Source of the DNA: Ceratorhiza oryzae-sativae
Lineage: Eukaryota > Basidiomycota > Agaricomycetes > Cantharellales > Ceratobasidiaceae
Length of the DNA: 64,000 nt
NCBI GenBank assembly: GCA_030998015.1
Contig: JARWMV010000240.1
Coordinates: 930,001 to 994,000, forward strand
Direction: 5' to 3'
Shown: piece after piece, positions 48,147 to 57,514 of the stretch
Numbering within the stretch: the first letter of the stretch is position 1
Layout: every line of letters begins with the position of its first letter
The notes under the pieces: generated by a model
Seen by the model: only the letters and a program-made list of their open reading frames with translations
Databases searched by the model: none
Told to the model about the DNA's origin: nothing
Program-made: the position numbers and the translations under genes

Positions 48147-50386
48147 ATGACTTCGCTTGGCGCAGTAGGCTCGCCAAGTGCACAATCCCACTACGAGCGC
48201 GCTCTCTCCCGTAGGACAGTGAGTCTCATCGGTGACGTGGAATCTGGCTACGTCAGGGATGTGTTCGAGATCCCTCACCCGCCTTGGGCTCAAGAGTATG
48301 TCAAGTCCGAGGAGAGCCTCGCTAAAATCAAGAACAAAAAGGTATGTATTTCAAACGCAAATGTCCCCCTGATTTTCGACGCCGACGCCCTCACCCATGC
48401 AAGGTTCGAGAATTCTATGAAAAGCAAAACCAGACCCTTGCCAAGTATGGAGAAGTCGACGAGCTACTTTCAGGAGAACTCGTGCACAGCGTTTTACACT
48501 CGTTTGAGCATCCATCCGAAACGACGCCTCTGCTTCAGACCGAAGGATCAAAACGTGAAAAGAACCGAGAGAGGCAAGTTTTCTTAAATCTCGGGTGCCG
48601 AACAGAAGTGTGATATTTATTTCCTTGACTCAGGCTTGTGTCTTTGGCAATCAATCTCAATTTTGTTCTTAATGTGGTTTTGCTCACTGGTCGGTCAATG
48701 ATTTTCGTCTTGTTCTTTGCCCCTCTAATCGCGATCCGATTTGTCTAGCTAAAGGTGTGGCCGTTCTGCTCTCCGGGTCCATATCGATTTGGGCGTCATT
48801 CGTGGATAGTTTCATGGCATGTCTATTCCCAACGCTTCATCCATTCGATACTCATCTTTCTACAGGACTTTTTGAGCACGGTCATCGTGATATGGACATC
48901 AATGTATGTGTATTAGCGCCCGCTGGTGTTCGTCCGTTCAAATGTTATTTGGCAGAGTCATCTCGAGTTACAAAAAGAAAGGCAACCAAGGTTCTGGAAA
49001 GGTACTGTCGCATTAACTATCTGGAGGCTTTGCTGACGCCAACGGACAGTATCGTACGTTGACCCTCTGTATTGGAAGGGCACACCTCTGATGCCATCCG
49101 ATTAGCAACCGGTAAACAGAGGATGGAGCCTCTGGGAGTAGTTATTTTCTCGGGTACGCTCGCTTTCCGGGCCATTCGGGCCGCCTACTCACTCTTTGTT
49201 ATCAACTAGTGTTCATGATTGCCATGTTCCTCCAAGTCGGTTAGTTGCTGCTACAGTCTTGAACCATCTGCCATCACGTTGAATCATTTATTCAGGTGTG
49301 GAAGGAATAAAACGGCTCCTGGCGAAAGATAGGGAGGCCTTCAACTTGGACAAGACGACGTTGACTATTATGGCGGTTACGATTGCTACCAAAACCGTTG
49401 CGTGCGCGCATATCTACTTGGGAAATTGTGCACGTCATTGAGTCTATAGATAGGTGGTTGCTGTCAGCAAGAGTCAAGTCGAATGGTGTCCAGGCTTTGG
49501 CTCAGGTATGTTTTTGGTTATCGAGATGCGTAGGGATTCAATTAGCTGAGTACCGCTGGCTATAGGATAACAAAAGTACGTCATTCGGTCTGGGGGGTCT
49601 CAACTACGGCTAATTGGATGTGATAGATGACGTTTTCTTTACTACCTTTTCTGTGATATTCCCGGTAAATTCCCCTCTTAATGTTGGTATTTAACATCTA
49701 TACCAATTCACTCGATTTCAGGGAATAGGAACAGCCCTTGATCTTCCGTGGCTCGATCCTCTGGGTGGTGTAGTCCTATCGCTTTACAGTGAGTGTTCGC
49801 AGGCAGCCGCTGGCATTTATACTGAAATTAAACTCGCAGTTATCGTTGAATGGACCGAAACACTGATGTTCAACTTTAGACAGTATGTTTGAGTGTCCAT
49901 TTTGAGTATCGCTCCTCTCACACTTGACGATTCAGGCTGAGCGGCAGATCGGCAGACCCCGACGAATATCGCAGGTCCGTTCCCTGCCCGCGCTGTTTTC
50001 CCATTCCAATTGCTAACCGTTTGACCAAAAGGATGCTGTATCTCATTACGCGTTTCAAAATGCCCAAAGTGTCCTATCTCGAGGTATACCACGCTGGGAC
50101 TGAGCTGATCTGCGAAGCGGATTTGCAGTTTCCAGAGAAACTCCATTTGAGGTCGTCCACAATGTTTCTGAAGCCATTCAAGTGCGTCGTTGCTTTGTGA
50201 ATTTTGTGGAAGCGTACTAAAACCTGTGATAGGTTGCCTTGGAATGTTTGGAAGACGTAAATCGCGCTTATATGTGAGTTTCACGCAAAGGAGCGTCACT
50301 CATTGAACCCCTAACGACGGCCCCATTACAGACACGCCGATTTCACAGTTTTGAATCCTGCGAGTCACGTCAGAAGGAGGGAATAG
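48147..50386 (+). CDS. cation diffusion facilitator (CDF) metal transporter
   Basis: Nineteen small exons predicted: 48147-48341, 48404-48573, 48634-48689, 48750-48816, 48866-48907, 48958-48990, 49050-49053, 49106-49153, 49210-49239, 49296-49401, 49454-49505, 49566-49575, 49627-49664, 49722-49788, 49840-49882, 49936-49974, 50032-50181, 50233-50273 and 50332-50386. The product should export divalent metal (Zn or Mn) from the cytosol into an organelle or out of the cell. Motifs seen: LAINLNFVLNVVLLTAKGVA (first helix), SGSISIWASFVDSF (metal-site helix), YPTGKQRMEPLGVVIFSVFM, DNKNDVFFTTFSVIFP (second metal site, DxxxD spacing), WLDPLGGVVLSLYIIVEW, and a cytoplasmic tail with FEVVHNVSEAIQ and LEDVNRAYIHADF. 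Two introns begin GC, and one exon is only 4 nt. One base is missing in the AAA at 50138-50140; otherwise intact. Confidence 0.85.
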
Positions 50387-50933
50387 GATCTGGGCTTTCG
50401 TGCTGAACCCAGGTTCGATGACCGTTGGTCCCATGTTTTTGAGTCCAAGTATAAATACAGCCGCATCCCAAATCCAAGCTATTTATGTACATCGCGCCAA
50501 AGACAAGTGAGAAGGCTGCATACGCGAGAAAGTTAGCTGCGGTGGGAACAAATTCTTAACCTCACACTGTTTGAATGTTTGACTCGAGAAGTCATAACAG
50601 TAGATGGCCCTATACAACTTGGTTTCTAGAAAATTCGATCCTGAGTCTGGCACTTTTGTGGCTATTTCAAGTTTCGGCTGGGCCCCTGGGGGGAGGGGGG
50701 GATACTTACATTGCAACCGTTGTCGGGCTATTACCTATTACATCTTCAAATTGATTGGCCGGTCGCTTTTTGTGGGCGGGCTCTTGGCACCGACTCAACC
50801 AGATATTGCAAACAACATCATGGTATATGGAGGGCCCCTGTAAGCAACAATAGCATATATTTTCCTCTAGCCGTGGGTTGGGACAAGGGAGCTTTTTTTT
50901 TATATCACATGATAGCGTACAATGTGGGGATGC
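50387..50933. other. convergent 3' region between CDF transporter and Crinkler-like gene
   Basis: No gene. It has a G-rich run (GGGGGGAGGGGGGG) near 50688-50701. Confidence 0.45.
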
Positions 50934-52956
50934 TTATGCCGATGAACACACAGAGTTTGATTGCCCAAACATGTGCTTCAGCATCTCCATGTCATGTTGC
51001 TTCGTTATCAACGCGCCTGCTTCAGCTCCAGTCGCCCATTTAATCTCCTTGTTCAATGCCGCTGGGTAGCGTACTTCCCCCTCCAGTCCACACCAGTCGA
51101 AATCTACGAGCATGGCGCCAGCCCTACAATTTTCGCGCTCGAAGACTAGTACGTTAGGCGCACGCAGGTCAGCAAATACCAAGCTCGCCTGATGCGTGAT
51201 CTCGAGCGCTCGCTCTACGTCTCCTCGTAAAGATTCCAATTCGCCCGCATGGGTTCTTGCCCACTCGTGAAGAGACCCGAATCCAATGCGTTTCATAATA
51301 ACGAGATGGTACCCTCCGGGATAGGCTGGTCCTTGATAGAACAATACATCGGGGGCCAGACCACTCAAGGCAAGTAGACAATGTCCCTCGATATGGTATC
51401 GCTCGGCAAACTTGACAACAATATTTTCTTCAGACTCTGTAAGCGCGGCATACACTGGCCGAATAATCTCAGAACTGTCAATGGGGCCTTTGTATTGAAA
51501 CTTGAATGTGCTGCCTGACGAGTCCTGGAACTCTTGAACGTGGGGGAAGAACCGTGCGGGATTTCCTAGATGTATGCAGGCTGTAGGTGCTACAGCGGAA
51601 GAGAGATCCAAGGACTTGTAGTATTCAGACAACTGGGCGATCGAGGTCCGAGCACTGCGAAATAGGCGAACCAAGCGGGTGAGGTTCTCATCTTTTTGAG
51701 GGTGACCAGCAAGCGAGACATAGTCTGTCAGAGGTTGGATAATGATGCGATCCAGATACACCGCTCCGAGTATGCACATCCAAGGGCCAGTAATGGCAAT
51801 TAGCAACGACGGACAACAACACACTCCTCTCATACGCGACGACTGTTTTTTCGATAAGAACAACCTGCTAGGAACACAGTTTAATCAAAGCTCACCTCGA
51901 CTTGGCTCCAACATGTACCATACGCTTCCCCTGCTTGGATCGACGGGTCACATACCCTGTCCCTATCTCATTCTTGATTTCGACGATCGCAGGAAAGAAC
52001 GGAGCTCCCAATCGAGTGGATTGGATGAGTCCATCAGGTTTGCAATTCCCAACCCTGGAATCCGAATTGACATCCAGGTTTAACAAGATGCACAAATACC
52101 GAAGCAAGGCCTTCCAGCGAGGGTGTTCCTGATTGTAAATTTTCTGACTCTCATGTGCAAACTCAATCGTGTGTTTGTATTCTGACGCCGAAATCGGATC
52201 CCTGCCCTCCAGCGCTCTGAGAAAGTTGTTGAATACGGGATGAAATAGCTGCACCGGCAGGGCGGAGAGGTCGAAAGGGCGTCCGTTATAGAGCACAGCG
52301 TCCGCGTAGTTATTTTGTTGACGCCGAAAGTTGGATGGTTGAGCTGCTTTTGAGGGTGGTTGTGATTTATTTGCAAACCCCTTGACCGTTGCTTGCTGTT
52401 CTGCGCAAGTCATATTAATGAAGGAACGATTAAATATGAAGTTTCAGGATGCACTTTTTGTTAACCTCTTGAAGGTGCTCTGTAATTCGGACAGCTCATC
52501 TGTTATGTGTGTATGAGCTGGTTGGGTAGACGGCGCTACGGGATTATGCGAGAAGCACATGTTAGATTGGGATAGCACGAAAAAAAAAATGGAGTGAGAA
52601 GTGTAAGGGTGTGGGTCACATACCTAAGCTACCACCAACCAATAGATGGAGGTGTCGCCGTTTAGCACGGGCCACGTCGGGCCAATGATCGTCAACCTGA
52701 TCGGCCAACCACACAGGCTGATCACGTTCATCCAACTCTTCAAGAGATCGCGGTACATCATCGTAAGCACGGTCCGTTTGGTAGAAGATAGGGGTAAACT
52801 CCCCGACCCGAAACAAACGAACCCATTTATCCGGTAACGGTCGACGATGAACTCGAGTACTTGAGTAAAAGTATTATCTAGTGAGACATCTATATTCATG
52901 ATATTGGTTGTATCGTCACCTAGACGAAGAAAATTGAGTCGAATGGTTTGTGCCAT
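50934..52956 (-). CDS. Crinkler-type effector: ubiquitin-like header + PD-(D/E)xK nuclease-like + kinase-like domain
   Basis: Exons: 52624-52956, 52455-52535, 51896-52400 and 50934-51867. The start MAQTIRLNFLRLGDD matches the LxLRLGDD-type opening of the Crinkler header, and the header closes with DQPVWLADQ and RHLHLLVGG, as in that family. The third exon carries PRWKALLRYL, then KPDGLI and, about 17 residues on, VEIKNE, a PD...ExK nuclease-like pair. The last exon is a kinase-like domain: VVKF (ATP lysine), GGYHLVIMKRIGFGSL, FADLRAPNVLV (catalytic loop, D and N kept), and MLVDFDWCG, where DFD replaces DFG. Nuclease-plus-kinase Crinklers are a known effector or conflict-protein class (Aravind group's 'transposons to toxins'). 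One frame break lies in an AAA run near 52828. An LTR of family B starts 135 bp upstream. Host target unknown. Confidence 0.72.
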
Positions 52957-53090
52957 AACGGTAATCGGGTGCAACGTCAGTGCCTCGTGACGCTAGGGAT
53001 TAGCACTGGCATCCTTATCAAATTGTGGTGTACCCATGACTGGTCATTTTTATTTTATTTTATTTATCATGCAAAAAGAATACCCCACAT

Positions 53091-53628
53091 TGTCATGCAC
53101 TAGACGCTGACAATGGATTTATGCTATTTTTCTTCTATTTTATATTTTCTCTAAGTCAAGTTTATTCATTTATATAGATTATATGCATTGCCACTTGTAG
53201 CCACGGCGCTTAGGATAGCTTTGTCATACTTTGTACCTCATCTTGCTTACTACTACTGATTGCAGCTCAGCTCACTTATGTTCTTGCATGTACATCTCAT
53301 CTCTGTGTTGTCTGAGAATATGTACACAGTAGTTAGCTGAATATATAAGGGAGAGTCTGAGTGCCTTAAGCCTCAGAACTCGACCTCCTGTTCTCTCCTC
53401 ACATCCTACCTTTAGTTATACCTTTGGGTCCCTGACTTTAGTTCTAGCCCAGTGCTCTTGAGCACAAGTGCAATCCTACTTAGATATCTTATCCTGTGTC
53501 TTGTCACAACCCTTGCCCTTGGTCACCAAGCCTTGTGGTCTTTCCAGCTCAGTCTTAGCTGAAGCACCCAGCCTCCTCTTATCCTAAGAGTGTGAGGTGC
53601 ATGTTGATACCTTGGTAGGGTGTTGACA
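53091..53628 (+). mobile_element. diverged family-B-like LTR
   Basis: It starts TGTCATGCACTAGACGCTGACA, a decayed form of the family B palindrome, and ends GGTGTTGACA. It has TATATAAG followed by GGGAGAGTCTGAGTGCCTTA, the same box-and-hairpin block as in family B, but the rest is strongly diverged. It may be the 5' LTR of the remnant that ends at 53970. Confidence 0.6.
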
Positions 53629-53970
53629 CACATCACTTTTTGCATGACATCACCTTGGGTTGCAACAGAAAGCATGTATTGGGGTTGAAGTAATATATTG
53701 GATATATGCACCAAGCTATAACTGCCAATAAACAAGTTGCAAGGATTGCTCACCCTCCCCCATTCAACCATATTCTTAAAGGTGGGGTTGTCATGACCTG
53801 GTGTGACAACAGACATTTTTCTACTATTTTTCATATCTTTGTTTGTTTGTTTCTCTATAGTACTAAGCATGTCACTGTCACAACCCACTGCTTGCCTGGG
53901 TGTGTGTGTGTAGTAGGGGTGACAGGGACAGGCTGGTTTCACCAGCCTGCCCCCTAGTACAGTGGGGGGG
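53629..53970 (+). mobile_element. internal remnant of an LTR element ending in a polypurine tract
   Basis: About 340 bp without coding capacity between two family-B-type LTRs. It ends AGTGGGGGGG (53961-53970) directly before the next LTR, as expected for a polypurine tract, so the LTR at 53971 is in 3'-LTR position. Most of the internal region has been deleted. Confidence 0.55.
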
Positions 53971-54458
53971 TGTCATGGCCTAGACCATGACATGGATTTA
54001 TTATACTTTTTCTATATTTTATATATCTCTCTTTTTCATATTTTTGGACAAGTCCTGTTTAATCAGATATATGCATAGAATTACTTACATGATCATGTGA
54101 CCTTGTTGTTGTTTACATCTTGTTTGTACCTTCTGGAATATTCTGTTACATGGCACCATTCTTACATCGTACAATAGCTGTCTTGCACCATCTGTATTTG
54201 ATATAGCTACTCATATGAATATATAAAGGGAGAGTCTGAGAGCCTTAAGCCTCAGAACTTGACCTCCTGTTGTATTCCCTCTACTACCTGTGTGATTACC
54301 CATCACATAGTTCTTGCCCAGGTCTCTTTAGACCAAGTGCACTTCTCTCATACATCCTTGCATCTTAGTGCACCTCTGCTGCATGTCCTACCTAGATGTT
54401 GTCAGTGTAGCCTCCAGCATTGTTGCCCATAGGCTGGTCATCACCACTTAGGTGTTTG
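53971..54458 (+). mobile_element. family B LTR, left part; split by the chromovirus insertion
   Basis: It begins TGTCATGG-CCTAGA-CCATGACA and aligns to the solo LTR at 43338-43859. It stops in the middle, at GGTGTTTG, where the chromovirus starts. The missing end continues at 61411. Left plus right parts total 517 bp, close to the 522 bp of the solo copy. Confidence 0.9.
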
Positions 54459-54835
54459 TGTCACAAACTGACATGCATACATCCATTCTACAATATTTTC
54501 TCAATTTACTACATTTTATGAGATCATCTTCAAAACATACTTGCCTTTTATGGTATATCTGTGTCATGTGACTCAGGGAGTGTCCCGGACTGGTAACCGA
54601 GATGTATTTCAACTCCGATGTGAAATTCTGCAGTTCCGCAGTTGCTTCTACTGCTTCTATCTCTTATCTGTCGTGACTCACTGTACAGACTTGTTTGTTA
54701 TGATGTGGCTTGTACTATGTATATAAACCAGGTCAAGTTCGCAGAGGACTCCTCAAGAACTTGACCTCTCGTCGAATACAAGTTCTTTTACTTTTCGTAC
54801 TATTTTCCTTGTTGCCTGACTTGTCGTCGTCAACA
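54459..54835 (+). repeat. 5' LTR of the chromovirus
   Basis: It starts TGTCACAAACTGACA, a 5-bp inverted repeat around CAAAC, and ends CAACA. TATA box TATATAAA at 54720-54727. A perfect 11-bp stem follows, AGGTCAAGTTC (54730-54740) with GAACTTGACCT (54757-54767), loop 16 nt. With the usual 30-odd base distance, transcription should start near 54753, inside this hairpin. Confidence 0.95.
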
Positions 54836-54837
54836 TC

Positions 54838-54852
54838 AGGTCAAGTTCTTGA
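54838..54852 (+). promoter_or_regulatory. putative self-primer binding site (Tf1-type)
   Basis: Two bases after the 5' LTR, AGGTCAAGTTCTTGA is an exact 15-nt reverse complement of 54753-54767 (TCAAGAACTTGACCT) in the LTR, where the RNA should begin. In Tf1/Tf2 of fission yeast the first 11 nt of the transcript pair with the primer-binding site and, after cleavage, prime reverse transcription. The same layout is inferred here. A GTAAGT at 54857 just downstream could be a splice donor in the leader. Confidence 0.7.
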
Positions 54853-55089
54853 CAATCGTAAGTCTCAGTGTTGTCTGGGATACTTTTGGAACGCCGTCGG
54901 CGTTGTCTCGAGATAACTCCTCGTTGCCTTCCCCAATCCCACTCCACCTATCCACAGCCACAAGATATCGTTGCCCTATACGCGCCTCCGTGAAACCTTG
55001 CATAGCCAGGTCCCTCACACGTTGTAACAAGCTTCAGTTCTCTAATCTCTTTTGTCAACAAGAGGTGGGGTCACTCATTGCCCTTAAGT

Positions 55090-55911
55090 AGCTGAGCAAC
55101 AGAGGTCACCTTCCTATTCCAATAGACTCAGGAAAGGGTCTATTTTTCTCTTTTATCTTGCTCCTGCTCGAGTACGTCCCTGACGGAACGCACGGCCCTC
55201 AAGTGGCACAACCTTTTACAGAAGACCAGCACTGCCGTCTGTGTGGGTGGTTCGGACACCTGTCGATCCACTGTTTCACCCTCAACTCAGTCGAAAGTAT
55301 CCTTGAAGAAGCTGGGCACATCGATTTCAACCAAGTAGTAATCATCAAAGTCCACCCCCAGAAAGTCAGACGCGCTCAACAAGCCTTTGTCACTGAGCCA
55401 GGTGCCCCTGAGTGCAACATTTGCCATCAGGCAAACGGAGCCACCTTCCCAGCGCACTGCCCTTACTGTCCTAAGAAGGACAAATTCCTCTATTACTACA
55501 CCATCCCCCACAACCAGCTATAAGCTGGAGAACCTTGGCCAACAGCTTCTTCGTCACCTGCTAAACACTATCGAAAATTTCCAAGACAGGTACTGTTACT
55601 ACCGGAATAAGTACAAAGAAACCTGTGAAAAACTTCACGAAGCCGAGGCCCACTGTGTATACCTAACCAAGCAGTTGCGCGAACACCAGGAGGACTACTT
55701 ATCCCTCCTCCAAGACCACCTCAGACTAGAATCCATAGTCCGAGAATCAATTGCACCCCAAGAGTACACCTTCCCCGTCTTCTCAACACCCTCAGACCTT
55801 CCTCACCCCACCTTTCTAAGTGGCATGGGCTCGCCAATTCAGGAAGAAGCACCCCTTCCGGCAGCCCAAATCAATCCTTCCCAAGGAAGCGCTTCTTCGG
55901 GACCAAATTAA
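55090..55911 (+). CDS. extra leader frame of the chromovirus: zinc-knuckle and coiled-coil protein
   Basis: Between the 5' LTR and gag an open region reads a Cys-rich module (CRLCGWFGHLSIHC, a CCHC knuckle), then CNIC and CPYC pairs (a second possible zinc site). In the +1 frame from about 55513 a coiled coil follows (LRHLLNTIENFQDRYCYYRN, LREHQEDYLSLLQDHL) with a Pro/Ser-rich end at 55911. The two parts join if one C of the CCCCC run at about 55505-55509 is surplus, which would give about 250 aa. There is no in-frame ATG at the left end, so a spliced first exon or non-AUG start is needed. It is separate from gag, which has its own knuckle. I do not know a described counterpart. Confidence 0.45.
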
Positions 55912-56122
55912 ACTAAAGAGGGTGGAGTGTCCATATCGTTGCCAGGACACCAAAAGCTGGGATTTGGACGACACTTGGCTGAGGTTCGCAGGAATTGGGA
56001 ATTTTGAAAGTTATAGACTTGTGAGGGGGACGGAAATCCTTTATTATCAAAACAACGCTCAATTCCCTGTACTTCCTTACCGTCTCCATCGCCTTTAAAA
56101 ATCTACTTGAGTCCCTTCTGAA

Positions 56123-57514
56123 ATGGCATCGCCAACCCCTGCCCCTGCTTGGGCGAATATGTCTGATGGAGATAAGGTCATCTATATGCTTCAATCAATG
56201 GACGAACTGCGAGAACAAACCAATAATCTCCAAAATGATATTGGGGACGTAGAACACAATAATAAAACCTACACAGATTCACTCGAGGACAAACTTACCA
56301 CAAATCAGACAAAAATAGATGTGGATGTGGCTGGACTAGCCACCAATGTCAACAACCTAGTGGGAATGTTAGCCATTCTCCAAACTACTATCATGCGCAT
56401 CGAAGCGCAAATCAACACCTCCACGGGTGGCTCAGGCACTGCTCAAGTACTAGCTCCCACTGGTACAGTCCAACCACAACCAACAGCACCTGCTCCCTCT
56501 GGAGGGTCGACTGCAAAGGTTAAGATGGCTGCCCCTCAAAAATTTGATGGCACAAAACGGGAAGACGCCATCTCATTCAGAATTGCATGCGCCCGATATA
56601 TCAATACAAACATGAGTGGGCACTTGGCTGACCAGGTGGTCGCCTTCATCACCTCTTATCTCGAAGGGTCAGCAGCCGAATGGGTTAACTTGTATGAAGA
56701 ATTTGAAATTCTCAACCCTGGAACTGTGATCCCCTGGCTTCATGATGCCAATTTATTCTGGCAAGAATTTACCACCCAATATGGGGATCTGAACCGCACC
56801 AAAAATAACCGCGACAAGTGGTGGAAGTTGAAACAATCCAAGATGGTTCAGGACTACCTCACCCTATTCAACTTATATTCCACAGGCCTCAACTACAACA
56901 ATGCCGCCATGCGTGATCAGTTCTATGATGGTCTGTCTTCAGACGTAACAGATAGCATGGTGGCCCAAAACTATGATCCCCGCACAAAGACATTCGCCCA
57001 GCTCACACAGCGGGCCCTGGAAATTGACTGCCACCTCATTTCCTTCAGTAGCAAGAGGACATCTCATGGGGGTAATAAGTCCAGCAGCAACAATGCTTCA
57101 ACTAGCAGGCCCACGAATAACCCCCAAAGCGCTCCCCAAAAGGAGAAATTCAAGAATGGGGAACGCATATACAAGATTAAAGATGGCAGGGCTGTAAAAG
57201 GTCAAATCGTAGCCATTGGCCCCAATGCAAAGGGCTTCATGGTTCCAACCGTCCATTATGATGGCAGTAATGCCAACATACAAGAATCCTTCAAGGACAT
57301 AAAGAAGGACAACCATCCGCCGGTGGCCCCCAAGGCAAAGGACCCAGACGCAATGGATCTGGATAGTGCAGGGAAAGGGAAGGGTACAAACACCTGCTAC
57401 AACTGTGGAGGGCGCGGCCACATTGCTGCCAAATGCCCTTCAGCCAAGATGTCAGGATACAAGGCAGCAGTTGAGGATGTAGAAACAACCAACGACAAGT
57501 CGGTAAAAGAATGA
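56123..57514 (+). CDS. gag: gag polyprotein of the chromovirus
   Basis: 463 aa, intact. It has an N-terminal coiled coil (about residues 20-100, e.g. LREQTNNLQNDIGDVEHNN), a Pro/Gln linker, a capsid-like region (PQKFDGTKREDAISFRIACA, YLEGSAAEWVNLY, WQEFTTQYGD, MVQDYLTLF) and one CCHC zinc knuckle near the C-terminus, CYNCGGRGHIAAKC. It should form the virus-like particle and bind the element RNA. The stop TGA overlaps the pol start in ATGA (57511-57514), which suggests termination-reinitiation. Confidence 0.93.
   Translation: MASPTPAPAWANMSDGDKVIYMLQSMDELREQTNNLQNDIGDVEHNNKTYTDSLEDKLTTNQTKIDVDVAGLATNVNNLVGMLAILQTTIMRIEAQINTSTGGSGTAQVLAPTGTVQPQPTAPAPSGGSTAKVKMAAPQKFDGTKREDAISFRIACARYINTNMSGHLADQVVAFITSYLEGSAAEWVNLYEEFEILNPGTVIPWLHDANLFWQEFTTQYGDLNRTKNNRDKWWKLKQSKMVQDYLTLFNLYSTGLNYNNAAMRDQFYDGLSSDVTDSMVAQNYDPRTKTFAQLTQRALEIDCHLISFSSKRTSHGGNKSSSNNASTSRPTNNPQSAPQKEKFKNGERIYKIKDGRAVKGQIVAIGPNAKGFMVPTVHYDGSNANIQESFKDIKKDNHPPVAPKAKDPDAMDLDSAGKGKGTNTCYNCGGRGHIAAKCPSAKMSGYKAAVEDVETTNDKSVKE

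Noticed and set aside
53780..53815. Another LTR start (TGTCATGACCTGGTGTGACA)
   Set aside because: Palindromic start and a purine run before it are suggestive, but no TATA-hairpin block or end follows within the short internal remnant.
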